Shown here piece after piece: positions 1-8,131 of a stretch of DNA of 42,216 bases. The stretch's first letter is position 1, and each line of letters starts with the position of its first letter. The stretch spans positions 1 to 42,216 of the forward strand of contig VGBV01000006.1 in NCBI GenBank assembly GCA_016870325.1, given 5' to 3'. A model generated the notes under the pieces. That model ran no database searches. It was not told the DNA's origin and was given only the letters and a program-made list of their open reading frames with translations. Source of the stretch: Actinomycetota bacterium (GTDB taxonomy: Bacteria; Actinomycetota; Thermoleophilia; Solirubrobacterales; 70-9). A program made the translations under genes and the position numbers.

Positions 1-123
1 GCCGCCGCCCCCGAGCCCGCGAGCGGGCGTCAGCCCCGGGAGCCCGCTCCGGCCGCGGACGAGCGCCTGCGCGCCGCCGCCAAGGCCCGGGCCCGGCTGC
101 GCCGCCAGAAGACGGCGAGCTAG
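1..123 (+). CDS. 3' end of an unidentified gene (partial)
   Basis: An open frame enters from the left edge and ends at TAG 121-123, giving about 40 residues rich in Ala, Arg and Pro and ending in ..LRRQKTAS. There is no recognisable domain, only a basic, probably disordered C-terminal tail. It converges on the sucD stop 14 bp away. Codon positions are GC-biased like a real gene, but the piece is too short to identify, and it could also be a chance open frame. Confidence 0.35.
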   Translation, partial: AAAPEPASGRQPREPAPAADERLRAAAKARARLRRQKTAS

Positions 124-137
124 GGGCGGAGGGGAAT

Positions 138-1010
138 CTAGGACCCGAGCACCTCGACCGCGATCTGGGCGGTCTCGGTGGGGCTCTTGCCGACGCGGAC
201 GCCCTTCGCCTCCAGCGCCTCCTTCTTCGCCTCGGCGGTGCCCGAGGAGCCGGAGATGATCGCGCCGGCGTGGCCCATCTGCTTGCCGGGAGGAGCGGTG
301 AAGCCGGCGATGTAGGCGACCACGGGCTTCGAGATGCTGGCGGCGATGTGCTCGGCGGCGCGCTCCTCGGCGTCGCCTCCGATCTCGCCGACCATCACGA
401 TCATCTCGGTCTCGTCGTCGGCCTCATAGAGGTCGAGGACGTCGATGAAGTCCGAGCCCACGATCGGGTCGCCGCCGATGCCGACGATCGAGGAGTTGCC
501 CTGGCCGGCCTGCTTCAGCTCGTTCCCGATCTGGTAGGTCAGCGTGCCCGACTTCGAGACGACCCCGATCGGACCGGGGTCGAAGAACTGCGCGGGGATG
601 ATGCCGACGTTTGCCTTGCCGGGGCTGAGCACGCCGGGGCAGTTGGGCCCGATCAGGCGCACGCCCCGCTCCCTCGCCTTCCAGTAGGTGCCGATCATGT
701 CGTGGACGGGGATGCCCTCGGTGATCGCGATCACCGTCGCGACCCCCGCGTCGATCGCCTCGTTGATCGCCGCCGCGGCGAAGCGCGCCGGCACGAAGAT
801 CATCGAGGTGTTGGCGCCCTTCTCGGCGGCGGCTTCGGCGATCGTGTCGAAGACCGGGATGCCCTCGACGTCCTGGCCGCCCTTCTTGGGGGTGACGCCG
901 GCGACGACGTCCGTGCCGTAGTCGCGGTTACGGAGACCGTGGAAGGTCCCCTCGCGGCCCGTCAGGCCCGAGATCACCAGCTTCGCGTCGTCGCCGACGA
1001 TGATCGACAT
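138..1010 (-). CDS. sucD: Succinyl-CoA synthetase (succinate-CoA ligase) alpha subunit
   Basis: Forms the CoA-binding, phosphohistidine-carrying half of succinate-CoA ligase, which interconverts succinyl-CoA and succinate with NTP synthesis in the TCA cycle. The 290 residues match the usual family length. Residues 1-125 are the Rossmann-like CoA-binding domain (SGLTGREGTFH near 14-24, GPNCPG at 121-126). The ligase domain follows, with the active-site histidine in QMGHAGAI (His247, equivalent to E. coli His246). The start lies 7 nt after the sucC stop, so the two genes are one transcriptional unit with beta first, the standard order. Confidence 0.97.
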   Translation of the reverse strand: MSIIVGDDAKLVISGLTGREGTFHGLRNRDYGTDVVAGVTPKKGGQDVEGIPVFDTIAEAAAEKGANTSMIFVPARFAAAAINEAIDAGVATVIAITEGIPVHDMIGTYWKARERGVRLIGPNCPGVLSPGKANVGIIPAQFFDPGPIGVVSKSGTLTYQIGNELKQAGQGNSSIVGIGGDPIVGSDFIDVLDLYEADDETEMIVMVGEIGGDAEERAAEHIAASISKPVVAYIAGFTAPPGKQMGHAGAIISGSSGTAEAKKEALEAKGVRVGKSPTETAQIAVEVLGS

Positions 1011-1017
1011 CAGCTCC

Positions 1018-2181
1018 TCACCTCTGCGAAGCCACCTCGACGACCTTGGCGGCGGCTCCGAGCATCGTCTTCTCGATGTGCAGGTCGGGCAGGGTCGCGT
1101 CGGCCAGCAACCCGAGTCCCTCTTCGGAGTTGGTGCCGTCGAGGCGGACGATCAGGGGAACGCCCAGGTCGATCCGGCCCGCCGCCTCGATGATGCCCTT
1201 GGCGATCTCGTCGCAGCGGGTGATGCCGCCGAAGATGTTGAACAGGATCGCCTTCACCTTCTCGTCCGAGGTGATCACCTCGAGCGCGGCGACGATCGCG
1301 TCGGCCTTGGAGCCGCCGCCGGCGTCGAGGAAGTTGGCGGGATCGCCGCCGGCCTGGGCGACGACGTCGAGCGTGGACATGCAGAGCCCGGCGCCGTTGG
1401 CGAGGATGCCGATGTCGCCGTCGAGCTTGACGTAGGTGAGGCCCTTCTCCTTGGCCATCCGCTCCTGCGGGTCCATCGCCGAGAGTTCCTCGAAGCCTGC
1501 GACGTCCTCGTGGCGGTAGAGCGCCGAGTTGTCGATCGTCGTCTTCGAGTCCAGGGCCACCACCCGGCGGTCCGAGGTGACGACGAGCGGGTTGACCTCG
1601 ATCAGGGTCGCGTCTAGCTCGTTGAAGGCGGTGTAGAGCTTGACCAGCATCTCCGCCGTCTCGGCGCGTGCGTCCTCGTCGACGCCGGCGTCGGCTGCGA
1701 TCTGGGCCGCCTGCTCGGGCCCGAAGCCCTCGGCCGGCTCGACGTGGCGGCGGACGAGCGCGTCGGGGTCCTTGTCGGCGATCTCCTCGACGTTCATGCC
1801 GCCCATCGTCGACAGCATCACCAGCAGCTTCTTGGCGGAGCGGTCGAGGATGATCGAGGCGTAGTACTCGGCGTCGATCTTCGACGCCTCCTCGATCCAG
1901 AGCTCGTGGACCTCGAACGGGCCCTCGCCGTGGGGGCCGGTGATCTGCATGCCGAGGATCGCGCTGGCGTGCTGCTCGGCCTCGTCGCGGTCCTCCGCGA
2001 CCTTGATGCCACCGGCCTTGCCGCGGCCGCCGATGTGGACCTGCGCCTTGACCACGCAGGGGTAGCCGATCTCCTCGGCGGCGGCCACCGCCTCTTCGAT
2101 CGTCTTGGCGTGTTTTCCGCTCGGCACGGGCACGCCGTGCCGAGCGAACAGCTGCTTTCCCTGGTATTCGAGAAGGTCCAA
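1018..2181 (-). CDS. sucC: Succinyl-CoA synthetase (succinate-CoA ligase) beta subunit
   Basis: Beta subunit of the TCA-cycle succinate-CoA ligase. It has an N-terminal ATP-grasp domain followed by the ligase domain, with GGGSKADA and FGGITRCD motifs in the C-terminal half. The frame stays open far upstream, but homology begins at LDLLEYQGKQLFARHG. That places the start at TTG 2181 and gives 387 residues, the normal family length; a start at 2814 would add about 210 residues of antisense translation. A TAGGCT -10 box ends 10 nt upstream of the TTG, so the mRNA probably has almost no leader. The opposite-strand HAD gene starts only 33 bp away. Confidence 0.95.
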   Translation of the reverse strand: MDLLEYQGKQLFARHGVPVPSGKHAKTIEEAVAAAEEIGYPCVVKAQVHIGGRGKAGGIKVAEDRDEAEQHASAILGMQITGPHGEGPFEVHELWIEEASKIDAEYYASIILDRSAKKLLVMLSTMGGMNVEEIADKDPDALVRRHVEPAEGFGPEQAAQIAADAGVDEDARAETAEMLVKLYTAFNELDATLIEVNPLVVTSDRRVVALDSKTTIDNSALYRHEDVAGFEELSAMDPQERMAKEKGLTYVKLDGDIGILANGAGLCMSTLDVVAQAGGDPANFLDAGGGSKADAIVAALEVITSDEKVKAILFNIFGGITRCDEIAKGIIEAAGRIDLGVPLIVRLDGTNSEEGLGLLADATLPDLHIEKTMLGAAAKVVEVASQR

Positions 2182-2191
2182 AAGCCGCGTG

Positions 2192-2201
2192 AGCCTATAC
2201 T
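2192..2201. promoter_or_regulatory. Overlapping divergent -10 boxes, sucC / HAD gene
   Basis: The + strand reads AGCCTATACT. TATACT (2196-2201) is a -10 box for the HAD gene starting at 2215. The reverse complement of 2192-2197 is TAGGCT, a -10 box for sucC starting at 2181. The two hexamers share 2 bp, so RNA polymerase should not be able to open both promoters at once. No convincing -35 hexamer is visible for either, which is common in actinobacteria. Confidence 0.55.
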
Positions 2202-2214
2202 GCGCGACCTCGCG

Positions 2215-2898
2215 ATGGCCCTTCCGAAGCTGAAAGAGATCAAGGTAGTCACCACTGACTGCTATGGCACCCTGATCGACTGGGAGAAGGGCATCGGGGA
2301 CGCCTTCAAGAAGGAGGCTGACAGGGACGGCCTCACCCTCGACCTGCCCGCGCTGCTGGGGCGCTTCTTCGAGGCCCAGGCGCAGATCATGTCGGGCTCC
2401 TACGAGCTCTACGCCGAGGTCCTGCGCCGCGCCGCGGTCAACGTCGCAGAGGAGATCGACTGGATGATCGAGCCCTCTCGCGCCCAGTTCCTGCCCGACA
2501 GCGTCGCCTCGTGGCCGCCCTTCCGCGAGTCGAACGCGGCCATGGAGCGGATCAAGGACCGCTACGAGATCGGGATCATCTCCAACATCGACGACAAGCT
2601 GCTCGGCATCTCGCGCCGCCACCTGCGCACCGAGCTGGACCTCGTGGTCACCGCCCAGCAGGTGCGCAGCTACAAGCCCGACGAGACACACTTTCGCGAG
2701 TGCGCGCGGCGCCTCGGCGGCAAGCAGGGCTGGGTCCACATCGGCTCCGGCTACGACGCCGACGTCGCGCCGTGCCTGAAGCGCAAGGTGCCCGTGATCT
2801 GGGTCAACCGCCACGGCGAGAAGCTCGACGGCCGCAAGCCCCCCGACGCGACCGTCAAGAACCTGCGCGAAGCCGCCGCCAAGCTCGGCGCGAAGTAG
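2215..2898 (+). CDS. HAD-family hydrolase, haloacid dehalogenase type II-like
   Basis: A cytoplasmic HAD-superfamily hydrolase of 227 residues. Motif I is TTDCYGTLIDWEKG near residues 13-26, with the nucleophilic Asp before CYGT, as in (S)-2-haloacid dehalogenases and related small-molecule phosphatases. An alpha-helical cap follows. Motif II is SNIDD, motif III is the Lys in SYKPDE, and motif IV is HIGSGYDADV followed by VPVIWVNR, the usual type II ending. ATG 2215 is chosen because homology starts there and a TATACT box lies 13 nt upstream. It is divergent from sucC and convergent with the biotin carboxylase gene. The substrate cannot be told from sequence; many members are not dehalogenases. 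Confidence 0.85.
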   Translation: MALPKLKEIKVVTTDCYGTLIDWEKGIGDAFKKEADRDGLTLDLPALLGRFFEAQAQIMSGSYELYAEVLRRAAVNVAEEIDWMIEPSRAQFLPDSVASWPPFRESNAAMERIKDRYEIGIISNIDDKLLGISRRHLRTELDLVVTAQQVRSYKPDETHFRECARRLGGKQGWVHIGSGYDADVAPCLKRKVPVIWVNRHGEKLDGRKPPDATVKNLREAAAKLGAK

Positions 2899-2923
2899 CG
2901 CCGGCGATCACGACTGCGCCCAG

Positions 2924-4693
2924 CTACTCGATCTTCGCCAGCAGGTCGCCGGATGAGACGGCCGCGCCGTCGCTGATCGGCAGCTCGGTGACCTTGCCGG
3001 CGCGGTGGGCGGTGATCTCGTTCTCCATCTTCATCGCCTCGATCACGCAGACCAGGTCGCCCTCGGCGACCTCGGCGTCCTTCTGCACGGCCACCTTCAG
3101 CACCGTGCCCTGCAGCGGCGAGGCCAGGTTCTCGCCCGCCGCGGCCGCGCCGCCCCCGCCCTTGCGCTCGCGCTTGGGCGGCGCCTTCAGGCCGGGCGAG
3201 CCGGCGCCGGCGCCCGCGACGGCCTCGCCGATCACCTTGACGTCGAAGAGCTTGCCGCCGACCTCGACCTGGTAGTCCCGCTCGGACTTCTCCGGGCCCT
3301 CTTCGGCATCCGCCGGTCGCGGACGCGAGGCGGACTCGGCGGGCTGTGTGCCCTTGAGCCACTTCTTGTCCTCTGTCAGGTCGCGGCAGGTCTCGCCGCC
3401 CGCCCACTGCTCGGTGGCCAGGATCGCCTGGTGGAAGGGGATCAGCGTGGTCAGCCCGCCGACCTCGTACTCGGCCAGCGCCCGCAGCATCCGACGCGTG
3501 GCGTGCTCGCGGTCGACGTCCCAGACGATCAGCTTCGCGACCATCGGGTCATACAGCGGCGTCACCTCGCCTCCGGCCTCGACGCCGGAGTCGACCCTGA
3601 CGCCCGGGCCCGCGGGCTCGCGGTAGGTCGTGATCCGGCCGGGGGCGGGGGCGAAGTTCTTGTGGGCGGCCTCGGCGTTGATCCGGCACTCGATCGCGTG
3701 GCCGCGCAGCTCGACCTCGTCCTGGCTGACCGAGAGCTCCTCGCCGGCCGCGATCCGGACCTGCTCGCGGACGATGTCCATGCCGGTGACCATCTCGGTC
3801 ACGCAGTGCTCGACCTGCACGCGGGTGTTCATCTCCAGGAAGTAGTAGTCGTCGCCCACCTGCAGACCCTCGATCGTGCCGGCGGAGCGGTAGCCGACCG
3901 CGGCGGCCGCCTCGGTGGCGATCTTGCCGATGCGCTCGCGCATCTCGGCGTCTACGTGCGGTCCGGGCGCCTCCTCGATCAGCTTCTGGTGGCGGCGCTG
4001 GATCGAGCAGTCGCGCTCGCCGAGGTGGATCACGTTGCCCTTGCCGTCGGCCAGCACCTGCACCTCGACGTGGCGCGGGTCCTCGAGGTAGCGCTCGAGG
4101 TAGACGGTCGGGTCGCTGAAGAACTTCTCGCCCTCGCGGGCGGCGCCCTCGAAGGCGTCTTCGAGGTCGTCGGGGCCCATCGCCACGCGGAAGCCCTTGC
4201 CCCCGCCCCCGCCCGCCGCCTTGACCGCGATCGGGTAGCCGATCTCCTCGGCCTTCTTGGCTGCCGCGGGCACGTCGGGCACGGGCTTCGTGTCGCCGGG
4301 GACGATCGGTACCCCCGCCTTCTCCATCAGCGCGCGCGACTCGGTCTTCGAGCCCATCGCCTCGATCGCCTTGGGCGGGGGGCCGATGAAGGTGATCTTG
4401 GCCTTCTCGCAGGCCTTGGCGAAGGGCGCGTTCTCGGCCAGGAAGCCGTAGCCCGGGTGGACCGCCTCGGCACCGCAGTCGGCGGCGACCTGCAGGATCT
4501 TCTCCACGTTCAGGTAGCTCTCGGCCGGGGCGGCGGGGCCCAGCAGGAAGGCCTCGTCGGCCTCGCGCACGTGCGGGGCCTCGCGGTCGGCCTCCGAGTA
4601 GACGGCGACCGACCCGATGCCCATTTCGCGCAGTGTCCGCATCACGCGGATCGCTATCTCGCCGCGGTTCGCGACCAGGACCTTCTCGAACAT
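2924..4693 (-). CDS. Acetyl/propionyl-CoA carboxylase alpha subunit (biotin carboxylase + BCCP)
   Basis: The 589-residue fusion carboxylates its own biotin with ATP and bicarbonate, then passes the carboxyl group to a carboxyltransferase beta subunit to make malonyl- or methylmalonyl-CoA. Residues 1-445 are biotin carboxylase (VANRGEIAIR at the N-terminus, ATP-grasp glycine loop GGGGGKGF at 161-168, EMNTRVQVEH motif). A Pro/Ala-rich linker follows, and residues 520-589 are the biotinyl domain with EAMKM, biotinylated at about Lys555. This is the actinobacterial AccA-type layout. The likely partners PccB (18.6-20.2 kb) and epsilon (17.5 kb) are in the window but not adjacent. An AATACT box ends 8 nt before the ATG. 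Confidence 0.95.
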   Translation of the reverse strand: MFEKVLVANRGEIAIRVMRTLREMGIGSVAVYSEADREAPHVREADEAFLLGPAAPAESYLNVEKILQVAADCGAEAVHPGYGFLAENAPFAKACEKAKITFIGPPPKAIEAMGSKTESRALMEKAGVPIVPGDTKPVPDVPAAAKKAEEIGYPIAVKAAGGGGGKGFRVAMGPDDLEDAFEGAAREGEKFFSDPTVYLERYLEDPRHVEVQVLADGKGNVIHLGERDCSIQRRHQKLIEEAPGPHVDAEMRERIGKIATEAAAAVGYRSAGTIEGLQVGDDYYFLEMNTRVQVEHCVTEMVTGMDIVREQVRIAAGEELSVSQDEVELRGHAIECRINAEAAHKNFAPAPGRITTYREPAGPGVRVDSGVEAGGEVTPLYDPMVAKLIVWDVDREHATRRMLRALAEYEVGGLTTLIPFHQAILATEQWAGGETCRDLTEDKKWLKGTQPAESASRPRPADAEEGPEKSERDYQVEVGGKLFDVKVIGEAVAGAGAGSPGLKAPPKRERKGGGGAAAAGENLASPLQGTVLKVAVQKDAEVAEGDLVCVIEAMKMENEITAHRAGKVTELPISDGAAVSSGDLLAKIE

Positions 4694-4701
4694 GGCGGCG
4701 C

Positions 4702-4707
4702 AGTATT
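4702..4707 (-). promoter_or_regulatory. -10 box for the biotin carboxylase gene
   Basis: On the minus strand AATACT ends 8 nt before ATG 4693, matching the short spacing seen at many other genes here. It suggests a leaderless or nearly leaderless mRNA. No ribosome binding site is visible between the box and the ATG. Confidence 0.4.
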
Positions 4708-4762
4708 GCGATTCGGCGCGGCTCAGGAGGCCAGGTCGCGCCCCGGCCGGCGCCAGGTTGCG

Positions 4763-5779
4763 CTAGCTGTCGCGGGTCAGAGCCGGCTCGCGCGCCGAGG
4801 GGGAGCTCCGCGCCAGCTCCGCCTCTAGGGCGGCGTCGCGCGGGATCTCGTCCCCGAGCACCGAGACCGCGATCGCGCGCTCGATCGCCGCCTGCTCGTC
4901 GGGGTCCTCCTCGACCTCTTTGCGCAGCAGGAACTGGATCCCGAACAGCGCGGCGAAGGAGACGCCCGCGACCGCGAGCGCGTAAGGCACCAGAGTCTGG
5001 TCGGCCTTCGAGAGCAGCGCGACGCCGGCCGCGATCAGAACGAGGCCGAGCGCGGTGCGCAGCAGGCCCTGCGGCCACTTCACCGACATGTTCGAGCCCA
5101 GGATCACGCCCGGCACCGAGCCCAGCAGGATGTTCCCCGCCAGTGCGAAGTCGACGTTGCCGCTGAAGATGTGGGCGACGCCGGCCGCCCAGAGCAGGAT
5201 CGCGGCGTGGAAGACGTCGGTGCCGACCACCTTCTGGGGGGTGAGGCGGTAGACGGCGATCAGCATGATCGCGATCACGGTGCCGCTGCCGGCCGAGGAG
5301 AGGCCGATCACGAAGCCGGTCGTGGCGCCGATCGCTACGGCCGCGATCTTGTGGCGCAGGTGTATCTCGAAGTCCTCGCGCTCGGTGATCTTGCCGGCCA
5401 GGAACAGGCTTCGCAGCAGGGTGATCGCGCCGACGACCAGGAGGCAGGCGGCGAGCATCGCGAAGACCGTCTCGTCGAGGTCGTCGCCGAGCCTCTCCTT
5501 GAGGATGTCGAGGACCCAGACGCCGGCGATCGCCGAAGGCACGCTGCCGGCCGCCATCCACCAGGTCAGCGGCATGTTCACCGTCTTCAGCTTGAGGTGG
5601 CGCCAGCCGCCGGCCGTCTTGGTCACGGCCGCGTAGAAGATGTCGGTCCCGATCGCGGTCACCGGCTTGATCCCGAAGACCAGGATCAGGAGCGGCGTCA
5701 TCAGGGAGCCTCCGCCCATGCCGGTGAGGCCGACCAGGAAGCCGACGCCGAAGCCGAAGAAGATGATTGCTGGATCCAC
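4763..5779 (-). CDS. TauE/SafE (TSUP) family membrane permease
   Basis: An integral membrane protein of 338 residues in the sulfite exporter TauE/SafE family, which moves sulfur oxyanions or organosulfonates. The family repeat is visible twice. It appears as GFLVGLTGMGGGSLMTPLLI at residues 12-31 with TDIFYAAVTKT, and again as GFVIGLSSAGSGT with GTDVFHAAIL in the second half. About eight hydrophobic segments are present, and the last 60 residues are a charged cytoplasmic tail. The start is GTG 5779. The sulfate-reduction genes 3-8 kb away make sulfate or sulfite the best guess for its substrate. Nothing in the sequence fixes the direction of transport. Confidence 0.85.
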   Translation of the reverse strand: MDPAIIFFGFGVGFLVGLTGMGGGSLMTPLLILVFGIKPVTAIGTDIFYAAVTKTAGGWRHLKLKTVNMPLTWWMAAGSVPSAIAGVWVLDILKERLGDDLDETVFAMLAACLLVVGAITLLRSLFLAGKITEREDFEIHLRHKIAAVAIGATTGFVIGLSSAGSGTVIAIMLIAVYRLTPQKVVGTDVFHAAILLWAAGVAHIFSGNVDFALAGNILLGSVPGVILGSNMSVKWPQGLLRTALGLVLIAAGVALLSKADQTLVPYALAVAGVSFAALFGIQFLLRKEVEEDPDEQAAIERAIAVSVLGDEIPRDAALEAELARSSPSAREPALTRDS

Positions 5780-5917
5780 GGACGAACTGGGGTTGGTGAA
5801 GCGGGGTGCCGCTGTGGGGACGAACGCGGCTTCGCTTCAGTCACGGGCCGCCTTCTCCACTTTGTGCTCTTTCTTGACCGAAAGAGTCCTAAATAGCTCT
5901 CGGCAGGGTAGCACGGG

Positions 5918-7576
5918 GTGGCCGTGGTCATAGGATTCCCACCTCGGATGGTGGCGGAAGCGACCAAAGGTGGATCGGCCCCGGCCCGGCAGGGGGCCGT
6001 GCTGGCGACGCTGATCCTCGCCGCCGCCGTCGCCAACCTCAACCTCGCCGTCGCAAACGTCGCTCTGCCCTCGATCGGCGAGGCCTTCAACGCCTCCCAG
6101 ACCTCGCTCGACCTGGTCGCCGTCGGCTACTCGCTCGGGCTCGCGACCTCGGTGCTGTGGCTGGGGGCGCTCGGGGACCGCTACGGGCGCAAGATGATGA
6201 TCGTGATCGGGATGGGGCTCTCGATCCCGGCCTCGCTGCTGGCCGGCTTCGCCCCGACGGTTGACGTCCTCTTCGTCGCGCGCGTGCTGGGCGGGTTAGC
6301 GGCGGGCATGGCCTTCCCGACGACGCTGGCGCTGATCACGGCCCTGTGGTCGGGACCGGCGAGGACGCGCTCGATCGCGCTCTGGTCGGGCATCGGCGGC
6401 GCCACCGCGGCGCTCGGGCCGCTGCTCTCAGGGGCGCTGCTGGAGGGGTTCGACTGGGGCTCGGTCTTCATCGCGACCCTGCCGCTGGCGCTGCTGGCGC
6501 TGCTGATGGCGATTCGCATCATCCCCTCCCACGTGAACGAGAACAGCGACCCGGTCGACAACCTCGGGGGCATCCTCTCGGTGCTGCTGGTGGGAGCCCT
6601 GGTGCTGGCGATCAACTTCTTTTCGATGCCGGGCAAGAGCACGCTCGCGATCGGCCTCGGGATCGTCGCCGCGGCCGCGATCGCCGCCTTCGCGATTCGG
6701 CAGCGCCGGCTCGGTAGGGCGCAGTCCGTCGGTGCCGAGACCGCAGCGGAGGGGTCCGCGAAGGACAGGCCCGAGCCGCTGTATAACCTGGAGGTGGCGG
6801 CGCGCCCGACCTTCTGGGTTGCCGCCTGCGCCGGGATCATCGTCTTCGGCTCGCTGATGGCGGCGATGTTCGTCGGCCAGCAGTTCATGCAGAACGTGCT
6901 CTCCTACTCGACCCTGGGCGCCGGCGCCGCAATCCTTCCGGGTGCGTTGATGATGGTGCTGGTCGCACCGCGCTCGGCGCGGATCGTCGAGGCGCGGGGC
7001 GCGCGGTTCACCCTGCTGCTGGGCTACTTCTTCTGCCTGCTCGGTTACCTGGCGATGCTGCTGCTCTGGGACCAGGGGACCCCCTATTGGCAGGTGGGCC
7101 TGGGCTACGCGTCGGTCGGGATCGGCGTCGGCTTCGCAGGCACCCCGGCCTCGCACTCGCTGACCGGATCGGTCCCGCTCAAGCGCGCGGGCATGGCATC
7201 GGCCACCGCCGACCTGCAGCGGGACCTGGGCGCGGCGATCATGCAGTCGATCCTCGGCTCGCTGCTCAGCGCCGGCTACGCCTCGTCGGTGGGCTCGCAG
7301 ATCTCGAACGCCCCGAACAGCGCCAAGATCAACGACGATCTCACCACGGCCCTCGAGACGTCCTTCTCCAGCGCCGCCGCCACGGCCGAGCGCTACCCGA
7401 AGTACGAGAGCGAGATCATCGCCGGCGCCAAGACCGCCTTCCTGCAGGGGGACGAGTGGGCCTGGACCGCCGGGATCACGGCGATCGTGATCGGGGCCGC
7501 GCTGGTCTTCTTCTGCTTCCCCAAGCGCGAGCGCGAGCGCGAGCTTCTCGAGGCCTACGCCGCGGCCGACGCCTGA
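5918..7576 (+). CDS. MFS drug/metabolite exporter, DHA2-like (14-TM)
   Basis: A major facilitator superfamily transporter of 552 residues with about 14 hydrophobic segments, the size of the proton-driven DHA2 drug exporters. Motif A is visible as GALGDRYGRKMM near residues 85-96. The N-terminal helix LATLILAAAVANLNLAVANVALPSIG contains the DHA2-like ANVALPSI sequence. The start is uncertain: GTG 5918, GTG 5924 (9 nt after a weak TAGCAC) and ATG 5948 are all in frame. The 138 bp shared with the divergent TSUP gene hold a TTGACC at 5874 and an imperfect inverted repeat (CCGAAAG..CTCTCGG, 5878-5903). The substrate is unknown. Confidence 0.88.
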   Translation: MAVVIGFPPRMVAEATKGGSAPARQGAVLATLILAAAVANLNLAVANVALPSIGEAFNASQTSLDLVAVGYSLGLATSVLWLGALGDRYGRKMMIVIGMGLSIPASLLAGFAPTVDVLFVARVLGGLAAGMAFPTTLALITALWSGPARTRSIALWSGIGGATAALGPLLSGALLEGFDWGSVFIATLPLALLALLMAIRIIPSHVNENSDPVDNLGGILSVLLVGALVLAINFFSMPGKSTLAIGLGIVAAAAIAAFAIRQRRLGRAQSVGAETAAEGSAKDRPEPLYNLEVAARPTFWVAACAGIIVFGSLMAAMFVGQQFMQNVLSYSTLGAGAAILPGALMMVLVAPRSARIVEARGARFTLLLGYFFCLLGYLAMLLLWDQGTPYWQVGLGYASVGIGVGFAGTPASHSLTGSVPLKRAGMASATADLQRDLGAAIMQSILGSLLSAGYASSVGSQISNAPNSAKINDDLTTALETSFSSAAATAERYPKYESEIIAGAKTAFLQGDEWAWTAGITAIVIGAALVFFCFPKRERERELLEAYAAADA

Positions 7577-7592
7577 GGCCCCCGAGGGCCTC
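7575..7592. terminator. Short hairpin between convergent MFS and Rrf2 genes
   Basis: GAGGCCC (7575-7581) pairs with GGGCCTC (7586-7592) across a 4-nt loop. It lies between the stops of the MFS gene and the Rrf2 gene and could end transcripts from both sides. There is no T tract on either side, as is usual in such GC-rich DNA. Confidence 0.45.
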
Positions 7593-7596
7593 CGGG

Positions 7597-8052
7597 CTAC
7601 CGGGTCTCGAAGGCCCCCTCGTCGCGGGTCAGCTCCATCACCTCGTCGGGGATGGTGCCGTCGCGCAGGTCGGCCACGGTGACCTCCTCCAGCACCCGCC
7701 GCAGGCTGGCGCGGACGGCGATCCAGACGTCGCGCAGGCGTTCGGCGTTGCCCGGGTAGCTGGTCGTCTCGGGCGCCAGGTCCTGGATGTTGGCGAGCGG
7801 GCCCTCGACCGCGCGGATCACGTCGGCGAGGGGGATCTCCTCGGGCGGCTTCGCGAGCCAGTAGCCGCCGCGGGCGCCGCGCCGCGCCCGCACCAGCCGC
7901 GCGTGCTTCAGCTCCAGCAGGATGTGCTCCAGGAACTGCAGCGGGATGTCCTGGGCCTCGGCGATCCTCTCGCCCTTGACCGGGTCCTCGCCGGCCGATG
8001 CCAGCTCGGCCGCGGCCCGGACGGCGTAATCCGCCTTTGCGGAGATTCTCAC
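7597..8052 (-). CDS. Rrf2-family transcriptional regulator without Fe-S cysteines
   Basis: A 151-residue DNA-binding protein of the Rrf2 family. The N-terminus MRISAKADYAVRAAAELA and the winged helix (QDIPLQFLEHILLELKHARLVRARRGARGGYWLA) are typical. The Cys cluster that binds an Fe-S centre in IscR, NsrR and RsrR, normally near residues 90-105, is absent; the protein has no cysteine at all. That resembles the cluster-free CymR type, which senses cysteine status through partner proteins. With the neighbouring sulfate assimilation genes, a sulfur regulon role is plausible but inferred. The start is GTG 8052, preceded by a strong AGGAGG. Confidence 0.9.
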   Translation of the reverse strand: MRISAKADYAVRAAAELASAGEDPVKGERIAEAQDIPLQFLEHILLELKHARLVRARRGARGGYWLAKPPEEIPLADVIRAVEGPLANIQDLAPETTSYPGNAERLRDVWIAVRASLRRVLEEVTVADLRDGTIPDEVMELTRDEGAFETR

Positions 8053-8125
8053 CCGCCACCTCCTCCGCTTCGCGTCCGGGGGTGCGGGGTGTGGGGCGCA
8101 AATGCCCTGGCAACCCTGGACGGCC

Positions 8126-8131
8126 TAGGAT
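8126..8131 (+). promoter_or_regulatory. -10 box for the PHP phosphoesterase gene
   Basis: TAGGAT on the + strand. It overlaps the in-frame ATG at 8130 and ends 10 nt before GTG 8142. If used, the mRNA would begin near GTG 8142, making that the true, near-leaderless start. Confidence 0.4.

Noticed and set aside
1018-2814. SucC with a 210-residue N-terminal extension
   Set aside because: The extra part is antisense to the HAD gene; homology and length both start at TTG 2181.
3005-4828. Long + strand open frame opposite the biotin carboxylase gene
   Set aside because: Antisense of a canonical enzyme; its composition is typical of a mirrored GC-rich gene, with no motif.
5870-5917. TTGACC and TAAATA as a -35/-10 pair before the MFS gene
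   Set aside because: The spacing between the hexamers is only about 10 bp, too short for a sigma-70-type promoter.
5780-5917. A riboswitch ahead of the TauE/SafE permease gene
   Set aside because: I could not recognise any conserved riboswitch core in the 138 bp; only a weak inverted repeat is present.
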